The position numbers were made by a program, and so were the translations under genes. Shown here piece after piece: positions 1 to 5,572 of a stretch of 10,605 nt of DNA (position 1 is its first letter; the number at the start of each line of letters is the position of its first letter). The stretch covers positions 1 through 10,605 of the forward strand of contig JAAYKC010000045.1 in the NCBI GenBank assembly GCA_012522645.1. Reading direction: 5' to 3'. Origin of the DNA: Thermoplasmatales archaeon. Lineage in GTDB: Archaea; Thermoplasmatota; Thermoplasmata; Methanomassiliicoccales; Methanomethylophilaceae. Below the pieces are notes generated by a model, which worked only from the letters and a program-made list of their open reading frames with translations, did not search any database and was not told the DNA's origin.

Positions 1-92
1 AGCTCGGACAGCGGGCCTGTCTCCTCAAGGTCGCTGACCTTCTCGTTGTAATCCGAGAGCGCCTCCTCCAGATGAATGTCCAATGACGGCAT
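1..92 (-). CDS. Unidentified protein, N-terminal fragment cut by the left edge
   Basis: Thirty codons of a minus-strand reading frame are present, starting at an ATG at 92 and running off the window. The peptide begins MPSLDIHLEEALSDYNEKVS and is acidic, helical-looking and rich in Glu, Asp and Leu, which resembles a real coding sequence. I do not recognise the family. The frame stays open upstream of this ATG (through FFIAYRNEDS) for many codons but contains no ATG, GTG or TTG there, so 92 is the only usual start I can offer. The gene would be divergent from the pyridoxamine kinase gene, with the two starts about 87 bases apart. The AT-rich patch near 144-153 could serve as a TATA box in either direction. 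Coding status is probable; the exact start is uncertain. Confidence 0.45.
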   Translation of the reverse strand, partial: MPSLDIHLEEALSDYNEKVSDLEETGPLSE

Positions 93-143
93 GCTGTCTT
101 CATTGCGGTAAGCGATAAAAAACCTTTCAAGATCGCCGTGGGC

Positions 144-153
144 ATATTTTATG
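144..153 (+). promoter_or_regulatory. TATA-like box upstream of the pyridoxamine kinase gene
   Basis: An AT-rich block, ATATTTTATG, lies with its centre about 30 bases before the ATG at 179. In archaea a TATA box centred about 26 bases upstream sets the transcription start, so the mRNA would begin near 175 and be almost leaderless. This argues for the start at 179 rather than the in-frame ATG at 167, which would lie upstream of the transcript. Read on the other strand, the block could also serve the divergent gene at the left edge. Confidence 0.4.
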
Positions 154-178
154 TACGATATAGCGAATGTGCATCGCG

Positions 179-1033
179 ATGTCGAGACAGCAGCGCGTCG
201 CAGCCATACATGACATATCCTGTTTCGGGAGATGCTCGCTTACGGTGGCATTGCCCATAATCTCATCCGCAGGGATAGAATGCAGCGTCATCCCCACGGC
301 GGTGCTGTCCACCCACACAGGGGGATTCACCGGCTTCACATACAGGGACCTCACAGACGATATCGCACCGATAGTGGATCACTGGAAGACCCTTGATCTG
401 AAATTCGACGGCATATACACGGGATTCCTCGGTTCCTTTGAGCAGATAGATATCGTCTCGGACACATTCGACCGCCTCAGAGATGAGAACACGCTCATCG
501 TCGTCGACCCTGTTATGGCCGACAACGGCGTTCTGTATCCGATATTCCCGGAGAACTTCCCTCAGGGCATGAGGAAGATCTGCTCCAAGGCCGACGTGGT
601 CATACCGAACATTACGGAAGCCTGTCTTCTTCTGGGCGAGGAATACAGGGAAGGACCCTACACCAAGGATTACATCGAGAGCCTGCTGAGGAGGCTCTCC
701 GATCTGGGGCCTGAGAAGGTCATCCTCACTGGAGTCCATTTCGACAATGAGGAACTGGGTGCCGCCGCCTATGATGCCGGCACCGGCAGCATCGATTACG
801 CGTTCCGTGACCGCATACCCGGATACTATCACGGCACCGGGGACGTCTTCGGATCCGCAGCGGTGACCGCCCTCATCTCGGGGAAAAGCCTGGCTGAGGC
901 GAACAGGATAGCCGTGAATTTCACCGTAGGCAGCCTGCTGAGGACGAAGGAAGCGGGAACGGACATAAGATTCGGAGTTGACTTCGAATCCGGGATATCG
1001 GAGCTCCTGAAGGAGCTGGGAATCGGAAGATGA
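179..1033 (+). CDS. pdxY: Pyridoxamine/pyridoxal kinase (PfkB/ribokinase superfamily)
   Basis: This enzyme would phosphorylate pyridoxal, pyridoxamine or pyridoxine with ATP, feeding the PLP salvage pathway in the cytoplasm. The sequence is a full-length match in pattern to the pyridoxamine kinase branch. An N-terminal segment AIHDISCFGRCS is followed by PTAVLSTHTGGF (substrate-side loop), DPVMADNG, PNITEACLLLG and the hallmark HGTGDVFG near the C terminus, whose Asp is the expected catalytic base. The length, 284 residues from 179, is normal for the family. An in-frame ATG at 167 would add four residues (MCIA); I prefer 179 because of the TATA-box spacing and because family N termini begin close to this point. 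The stop overlaps the start of the acetyltransferase gene (ATGA), so the two are translationally coupled. Assignment to the family is firm; substrate preference and the symbol are less certain. Confidence 0.9.
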   Translation: MSRQQRVAAIHDISCFGRCSLTVALPIISSAGIECSVIPTAVLSTHTGGFTGFTYRDLTDDIAPIVDHWKTLDLKFDGIYTGFLGSFEQIDIVSDTFDRLRDENTLIVVDPVMADNGVLYPIFPENFPQGMRKICSKADVVIPNITEACLLLGEEYREGPYTKDYIESLLRRLSDLGPEKVILTGVHFDNEELGAAAYDAGTGSIDYAFRDRIPGYYHGTGDVFGSAAVTALISGKSLAEANRIAVNFTVGSLLRTKEAGTDIRFGVDFESGISELLKELGIGR

Positions 1034-1506
1034 GCGCGGACAGAGAATTGGCAAAGGAGATCGCCGGACTCGCGAAGGAGATATGGACCGAATGCTTCAC
1101 GGACATGCTCCCCGAAGGACAGACGGAGTACCTGATAGAGAAGCTGCAGTCAGAGGAAGCGATACTTGAGCAGATGGCCGAGGGCTACATCTACGATCCC
1201 ATCTTCTTCGGCGCGCGCAATGTGGGATACAGCGCCATAAAAGTGGAAGAGGACAGGGTCTTCATAAGCAAGATCTACATCCTGAAGAGCTTCAGGGGCA
1301 GAGGCCTTGCATATGAGCGGTTCACGGAGATAGAGGCCATCGCCCGCGACCTGGGGAAACCGAATCTCTACCTCTCGGTGAACCGCAGCAACGAACCCGC
1401 CATGCGGTTCTACCGCAGCATGGGCTTCTTCATCGAGGACAAGGTCGACAAGGACGCCGGCGGCGGATTCTTCCTGAACGATTACATCATGAGGAAATTA
1501 CTCTGA
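1030..1506 (+). CDS. GNAT-family N-acetyltransferase
   Basis: A 158-residue cytoplasmic protein of the GNAT fold, which transfers an acetyl group from acetyl-CoA to an amine. Motif A is visible at about residues 78-101: a beta strand FISKIYIL followed by the pyrophosphate-binding loop RGRGLA (89-94). Motif B follows as NEPAMRFYRSMGF (121-133), with the usual Tyr and Gly-Phe before the last strand. The N-terminal 50 residues are helical and acidic. The substrate cannot be told from sequence; small molecules, antibiotics or protein N termini are all possible. Its ATG lies within the kinase stop (ATGA), so it is probably the second gene of a two-gene operon. Its 3' end overlaps the convergent ferredoxin gene by nine bases. 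Confidence 0.88.
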   Translation: MSADRELAKEIAGLAKEIWTECFTDMLPEGQTEYLIEKLQSEEAILEQMAEGYIYDPIFFGARNVGYSAIKVEEDRVFISKIYILKSFRGRGLAYERFTEIEAIARDLGKPNLYLSVNRSNEPAMRFYRSMGFFIEDKVDKDAGGGFFLNDYIMRKLL

Positions 1507-1686
1507 GATCACGATTGCAGCGCCGGGGCAGATCTTCTCCACATTGACGACGCAGTCCTCCTCATCCTCCCGGGGCTGGCGCCTGATCCGGGATATGAGA
1601 TCATTATCCAGTTCGAATATCTCCGGGCATTCCTCTTCGCATCTTCCGCAGCCTATGCAGTCCGATTCAATCACTGAAACCTTCAT
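1498..1686 (-). CDS. Single-cluster [4Fe-4S] ferredoxin
   Basis: A 62-residue electron carrier closely patterned on the small ferredoxins of Thermotoga maritima and Pyrococcus. The motif CIGCGRCEEECPE gives Cys10, Cys13 and Cys16, and the fourth ligand is Cys53 in ICPGAAIVI. The two extra cysteines, Cys20 and Cys45, sit where the Thermotoga and Pyrococcus proteins form a structural disulfide, so the same bond is possible here. There is one cluster only, because the second binding motif of 2[4Fe-4S] ferredoxins is absent. The gene is transcribed on its own, convergent with the acetyltransferase gene and overlapping it by nine bases. A weak TATA candidate (AAGTACAATA on the minus strand, 1721-1730) lies 38 bases upstream, and no Shine-Dalgarno is visible. 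The redox partners are unknown. Confidence 0.93.
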   Translation of the reverse strand: MKVSVIESDCIGCGRCEEECPEIFELDNDLISRIRRQPREDEEDCVVNVEKICPGAAIVISE

Positions 1687-1788
1687 TATGAATCACTGCC
1701 TGTGAATCCTGCTGACAGGTTATTGTACTTTCTGTTCCAGGAGCTCCGCACACCGGGGCGGTACCGCTGAAAAGGTCCTTGCAACAAC

Positions 1789-1796
1789 ATAAAATA
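1789..1796 (+). promoter_or_regulatory. TATA box of the radical SAM operon
   Basis: The sequence ATAAAATA is centred about 26 bases upstream of the GTG at 1819, exactly the distance expected between an archaeal TATA box and the transcription start. The mRNA would therefore begin at or within a base or two of the start codon, giving a leaderless message. No Shine-Dalgarno sequence precedes the GTG, which agrees. Confidence 0.55.
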
Positions 1797-1818
1797 GGCC
1801 GCCGATTGTAGAGATGCT

Positions 1819-3510
1819 GTGTTCATACCGACTACCGCCGAAGAGGTGAGCCGAAGGGGCTGGAAGAGCCTTGACATAATACTCGTTTCAGGGGACGCCT
1901 ATTATGACAGCTCATACAACGGCACGGCGATCATCGGCCACTGGCTCATAGAGAACGGGTTCAGGGTCGGCATCATAGCGCAGCCGTGGACAGACTCCGG
2001 CGAGGACATAACGCGCCTCGGGTCCCCTGAATTATTCTGGAGCGTCAGCTCAGGTTCCGTGGATTCCATGGTCGCGAACTATACGGCAACGAAGAAGTTC
2101 AGGAAGGAGGACGATTTCACACCCGGAGGGGTCAATGACAGGCGTCCCGACCGTGCCGTGATAGCATATTCCAACCTCATCAAGAGATACTCCAAGGGGA
2201 AGCCCGTCGTCCTGGGGGGAGTCGAAGCCAGCCTGAGAAGGCTGGCACATTATGATTTCTGGTCCGATTCCATACGCAGATCGGTGCTCTTCGATGCCAA
2301 GGCCGACGTGATAACATACGGCATGGGGGAACGTTCCAATCTCCTGCTGGCACAGTACATGAGGGACGGCAGGGACTGGACGAAGGTCAAAGGATTGTGC
2401 TACATCTCCAGGGAGGTGCCGGAAGGTTATGAAGTGCTGCCGTCCTATGAGGAATGCTCTGAATCGGATGAGAGGTTCTCAGAGGCCTTCTGGACGTTCT
2501 ACAGGAACAACGATCCCGTGACCGCGTTGGGACTGGCACAGAAGCACGGTGACAGGTACCTGATACAGAACCCGCCGCAGCCTCCCCTCGACCGGGAGGC
2601 GCTTGACCGCGTCTACGGGATGGACTTCGAGAATGCCGTTCACCCGTACTATGCGAAGCAGGGTCATGTGAGGGCCGTCGACACGGTGAAGAACTCCATA
2701 ACGACGCACAGAGGATGCTACGGAGAGTGCAACTTCTGCTCCATCGCCGTGATGCAGGGCAGGAACGTCGTCAGCCGCAGCAGGGAATCGATACTCAGCG
2801 AAGCGGAGCGCATAGCATCGGCAAAGGGCTTCGACGGAGTCATACGTGACGTGGGCGGCCCCACGGCCAATATGTACGGGTTCGACTGCCCGAAGAAGGC
2901 AAAGGTCGGCGCATGCGCCGACAAGCGCTGCATCTACCCTGAGATATGCAGATGGATGCCTGTTGATCACAGGCCGGTCATAGAACTGCTCAGCGACATA
3001 AGGAAGATAGACGGAGTGAGGAAGGTGTTCGTAGCCTCGGGCATACGCCACGATCTCGTCATCGCCGACAAGGAGCACGGTGACGAATATCTGGAATGCC
3101 TGTGCAGGGACCACGTCTCCGGGCAGATGAAGATCGCCCCCGAGCATGTGTCCCCATTCGTCCTTGACATGATGGGCAAGCCCGGGCCCAAAGACCTGCT
3201 GAGGTTCAAGAAGCGCTTCGACGATATCAACGGGAAACTGGGCCGCGAGCAGTTCCTCACGTACTACATGATGGCCGCCCATCCCGGATGCGGAGAGAGG
3301 CAGATGGACGAGCTCTCGGAGTTCTGCAGACGCGAGCTGAAGACGAATCCGGAGCAGATTCAGGTCTTCACCCCGTCGCCTTCCACAATGTCAACGCTGA
3401 TGTACCGCACGGGCAGGAATTGGCTCAGCGGGGAGTTTATTAAATCCGAACGGTCTATGCAGAAGAGGAAGAAGCAGAAGGACGCCGTCCTTAAAGCTCG
3501 CAGAAGGTGA
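1819..3510 (+). CDS. YgiQ-family radical SAM protein
   Basis: A 563-residue radical SAM protein of the YgiQ family, widespread in bacteria and archaea and of unknown reaction. The N-terminal domain (about 1-290) carries the family signature, with DIILVSGDAYYD near residues 19-30, GFRVGIIAQP near 47-56 and GGVEASLRRLAHYDFWSDSI near 133-152. The radical SAM core follows, with the cluster motif CYGECNFC providing Cys300, Cys304 and Cys307, then DVGGPTANMYG (344-354) and a Cys-rich stretch at 357-377. It is shorter than the E. coli protein, with a basic tail (KRKKQK) in place of a long C-terminal extension. The start is a GTG; the next ATG is far inside the conserved region, and the family N terminus FIPTTAEE begins just here. 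It heads a tight operon, with the next ATG five bases after its stop codon. Confidence 0.92.
   Translation: MFIPTTAEEVSRRGWKSLDIILVSGDAYYDSSYNGTAIIGHWLIENGFRVGIIAQPWTDSGEDITRLGSPELFWSVSSGSVDSMVANYTATKKFRKEDDFTPGGVNDRRPDRAVIAYSNLIKRYSKGKPVVLGGVEASLRRLAHYDFWSDSIRRSVLFDAKADVITYGMGERSNLLLAQYMRDGRDWTKVKGLCYISREVPEGYEVLPSYEECSESDERFSEAFWTFYRNNDPVTALGLAQKHGDRYLIQNPPQPPLDREALDRVYGMDFENAVHPYYAKQGHVRAVDTVKNSITTHRGCYGECNFCSIAVMQGRNVVSRSRESILSEAERIASAKGFDGVIRDVGGPTANMYGFDCPKKAKVGACADKRCIYPEICRWMPVDHRPVIELLSDIRKIDGVRKVFVASGIRHDLVIADKEHGDEYLECLCRDHVSGQMKIAPEHVSPFVLDMMGKPGPKDLLRFKKRFDDINGKLGREQFLTYYMMAAHPGCGERQMDELSEFCRRELKTNPEQIQVFTPSPSTMSTLMYRTGRNWLSGEFIKSERSMQKRKKQKDAVLKARRR
3504..3510 (+). promoter_or_regulatory. 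Shine-Dalgarno site for the Sel1-repeat gene
   Basis: AAGGTGA, complementary to the 3' end of 16S rRNA, lies inside the last codons of the radical SAM gene and ends four bases before the ATG at 3515. It decides in favour of that ATG over the TTG at 3512. Internal operon genes thus use Shine-Dalgarno initiation, while the first gene appears leaderless. Confidence 0.65.
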
Positions 3511-3514
3511 TTTG

Positions 3515-4045
3515 ATGAGACACGGAGATGTCAATGCGCTGATCGATCTGGCCGATACGGGGGACATCAATGCGATGGCCCAGCTGGGCATCCTCTATCT
3601 TAAGGGGGACCGGGTGGAGCAGGATTACGGGAAGGCGTTCCTGCTGCTGCAGGATGCCGCCCTGGCATGCGACGGGGACGCGATGATGCACCTGGGCAGC
3701 ATGTACGAGAACGGGTACTGTGTGGAGAGGGACCTGTGGGTCGCCATGAATCTGTACAAGAAGGCGTTCACGCTCCTCGTCCCGGGGGCGAGGAGGGCCC
3801 TGGGGAACGTGTACGAGCTGATAGCCGACAGCCTGACGAAGACCGAGGGAAGGCTCTGCATAAGCTCCGATTTCCAGATGACCGTGTGCTGCGAGAAGAT
3901 GAGGGACGGGATCAGGATGGGGAGGATCACCCTGCTGGAGGACGCCTACGGCATCGGACTGTTCCAGACGTCTCTGACCCAGGACTCTCCGCTGTCCCAG
4001 TGCCCCTTCTGCGGAGCCGATATCGAGGTCTTCGAATGCGATTAG
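3515..4045 (+). CDS. Sel1-like (TPR-type) repeat protein with C-terminal CxxC
   Basis: A 176-residue soluble protein built on Sel1-like repeats, helical pairs that mediate protein-protein contacts. Two repeats are clear: residues 17-52 (AMAQLGILYLKGDRVEQDYGKA, interrupted by no gap) and 54-89 (AMMHLGSMYENGYCVERDLW). Both show the LG.xY..G....D...A pattern. The rest is less regular and ends with CPFCGADIEVFE (Cys163, Cys166), resembling one knuckle of a zinc ribbon without a second pair in sequence. No signal peptide or membrane segment is seen. It lies between the radical SAM and DUF1638 genes, separated by four bases from the first and overlapping the second by ten. That suggests co-expression, but I cannot assign a partner. 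Confidence 0.85.
   Translation: MRHGDVNALIDLADTGDINAMAQLGILYLKGDRVEQDYGKAFLLLQDAALACDGDAMMHLGSMYENGYCVERDLWVAMNLYKKAFTLLVPGARRALGNVYELIADSLTKTEGRLCISSDFQMTVCCEKMRDGIRMGRITLLEDAYGIGLFQTSLTQDSPLSQCPFCGADIEVFECD
4025..4029 (+). promoter_or_regulatory. Shine-Dalgarno site for the DUF1638 gene
   Basis: GAGGT sits six bases before the ATG at 4036, inside the end of the Sel1-repeat gene. It supports this internal start rather than the much longer open frame that continues upstream through the Sel1 gene. Confidence 0.5.
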
Positions 4046-4656
4046 GCATCGTGGCATGCGACATATTGAAGAATGAGATAGAGCACCTCACAAAGGACGA
4101 CCCGGACTTCGTCAGACGGGAGTATCTGGAATTCGCCCTTCACGTATATCCGGATGAGATGAGGGCGAAGATAGAGGATACGGTCAATTCCCTCAAAGGC
4201 GAGGTGGACGCCGTCCTCGTCGGATACGGGATCTGCAGCTCCCTCACGGGACTGACCGAGACCCTGGACGTGCCGGCGGTCATGCTGGAGGGAGCGGACT
4301 GCATAGACGCGCTGCTGGGTCCCGATGAGTACAACGGGGAGAAGAAAGCCTGCATAGGCACATGGTTCTCATCACCCGGATGGGCGGAGCAGGGCGTCGA
4401 GGGGCTGATCAAGGAACTGCGCCTGGACACGGCGGAAGGATACGACCCGAAGTTCTTCCTTGACATACTGTTCGATTCTTACGAAAGGTGCCTCTTCGTG
4501 GACAGCGGCGTGGGGGATACCGCGCAGCTCAAGAAAAGATCCGAGGACATGGCCGAGTATCTGGGTCTGAAGCATGAGTGCAGGGCCTGCGGGCTCTCGA
4601 AACTGGAAGAGGCTATATTGATGGTAAAAGAGCTGGGTGCTTCTCAAGCTTCATAA
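4036..4656 (+). CDS. DUF1638-family protein
   Basis: A 206-residue cytoplasmic protein with the pattern of DUF1638 (PF07796). It opens with RLGIVACDILKNEI, has a central VGYGICSSLTGL (about 62-73) and LEGADCIDALLG (84-95), and a C-terminal HECRACGLSKLEEAI. Cys8, Cys67 and Cys89 sit in the conserved-looking segments and could bind metal or a cofactor. From family knowledge, DUF1638 genes are frequent in methylotrophic methanogens, often near corrinoid methyltransferases; the function is not established and no methyltransferase gene is visible here. The true start is the ATG at 4036. The frame is open further upstream, but that part is a shadow of the Sel1 gene, and the DUF1638 N terminus matches from 4036. 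It overlaps the Sel1 gene by ten bases and is probably the last gene of the radical SAM operon. Confidence 0.85.
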   Translation: MRLGIVACDILKNEIEHLTKDDPDFVRREYLEFALHVYPDEMRAKIEDTVNSLKGEVDAVLVGYGICSSLTGLTETLDVPAVMLEGADCIDALLGPDEYNGEKKACIGTWFSSPGWAEQGVEGLIKELRLDTAEGYDPKFFLDILFDSYERCLFVDSGVGDTAQLKKRSEDMAEYLGLKHECRACGLSKLEEAILMVKELGASQAS

Positions 4657-4695
4657 CGCCGGCAGGTTGAAGTACTCTCAAAAGCAGTTCAAAAC

Positions 4696-5475
4696 ATGGC
4701 ACGAACCGAAGGGCGAAGGTGGAGTGAAGAAGATACCATCCAGTCTCTCTTTCTGTATCGTAGGATCAACATAAATCAGATAAGTCCCAGGAATAAGGAT
4801 GTTCTGAAATTGGCAAAGTCAATCAACAGGACGCCTTCCTCCATTCAGATGAAATTGCACAATTTTCAGTCTCTCGATCCCGAATTCGTGAATATGGGCA
4901 AGGTCGGCCTACGCAATGCAAGCAAAATGGACAGAAGGATTTGGGAGCAATATGCAGATGATTGGGACAGACTGTGTGCCAGAAATTATGAGATTGAGAA
5001 GGGCCCCCTGGATTCAGACGAATTCATAGAAGAAGGAGAAATGGATATCCCGTACGGCGGATTCTATGTAATCTCCAGAAAGGAGAGGAAGGGACAATAC
5101 TTGTTCAGAAGCATGGTGCTTAACGCATATGACAATAGATGTTGCATCACAGGTATTGATGACCCGGGTCTCCTCATTGCCAGTCACATAAAGCCATGGA
5201 GCGTTTCGGATCCCGCGAAGGAGAAGCTCAATCCATCCAACGGAGTTTGCTTGAACGCTCTGCATGATCTCGCTTTTGATAAGGGCCTAATCACCATAAG
5301 CACGGATTACAGAGTCATAGTTTCTAAGAAGCTATCCGATAGCCTGTCGGACGAAGCATATGAAATAAATTTCGGGACATATGATGAGAAGAAGATATCC
5401 TTACCCAGTAGATACAAACCCGATAATGATTTCTTAGAATATCATAATAGGAAAGTGTTCGTCGACTCATTATGA
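4696..5475 (+). CDS. HNH endonuclease, restriction type (HNH_2 domain)
   Basis: A 259-residue putative DNA-cleaving enzyme. The C-terminal half carries the HNH_2 pattern: CCITG (149-153), ASHIKPW with His164, NPSNGVCL with Asn182 and LHDLAFDKG with His190, the expected metal-binding and catalytic set. The N-terminal part (about 8-85; WSEEDTIQSLFLY, NRTPSSIQMKLHNF) resembles the helical domain that often precedes HNH_2 in proteins annotated as putative restriction endonucleases, probably a DNA-contacting module. The gene starts 39 bases after the DUF1638 stop, without an obvious Shine-Dalgarno or TATA box. Composition changes here: a line of this gene counts 43% GC against 65% in the Sel1 gene, suggesting acquisition by transfer. 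The large nuclease-helicase gene follows after 97 bases on the same strand, so the two may act together. The target (modified or unmodified DNA) is unknown. Confidence 0.85.
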   Translation: MARTEGRRWSEEDTIQSLFLYRRININQISPRNKDVLKLAKSINRTPSSIQMKLHNFQSLDPEFVNMGKVGLRNASKMDRRIWEQYADDWDRLCARNYEIEKGPLDSDEFIEEGEMDIPYGGFYVISRKERKGQYLFRSMVLNAYDNRCCITGIDDPGLLIASHIKPWSVSDPAKEKLNPSNGVCLNALHDLAFDKGLITISTDYRVIVSKKLSDSLSDEAYEINFGTYDEKKISLPSRYKPDNDFLEYHNRKVFVDSL

Positions 5476-5572
5476 ATCTGAGGGCATTGCACGAGTTTCA
5501 ATCTGACTGCGTGTACCCTAGATATCATAACATCGGCAGGTATTTGGCTGCGAATCACGGTCGCATCAACAC
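5476..5572 (+). other. Intergenic gap between HNH and helicase genes, with small hairpin
   Basis: This 97-base spacer contains a short inverted repeat, TGCGA (5549-5553) and TCGCA (5561-5565), with a seven-base loop, ending seven bases before the helicase ATG. An AT-rich patch at 5521-5530 (GATATCATAA) is about 47 bases from the ATG, too far for a leaderless promoter. I see no clear Shine-Dalgarno and no small gene. The hairpin stem is only five pairs, so its significance is weak. Confidence 0.25.

Noticed and set aside
263..1054. Long minus-strand open frame (263 codons) opposite the kinase gene
   Set aside because: It mirrors the kinase codons, its translation has no recognisable motif, and the plus strand holds a complete, well-conserved kinase.
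2479..3282. Minus-strand open frame of 267 codons inside the radical SAM gene
   Set aside because: A shadow of a GC-rich gene; its product is rich in Val, His and Arg with no family pattern, and the plus-strand protein has all radical SAM motifs.
3667..4035. Upstream extension of the DUF1638 frame through the Sel1 gene
   Set aside because: The extension is Arg/Gly/Glu-rich frame-shifted Sel1 sequence, and the family N terminus and a Shine-Dalgarno support the start at 4036.
5521..5533. AT-rich GATATCATAA patch as a promoter for the helicase gene
   Set aside because: Its distance to the ATG (about 47 bases) does not fit the spacing seen at other promoters here, and co-transcription with the HNH gene is simpler.
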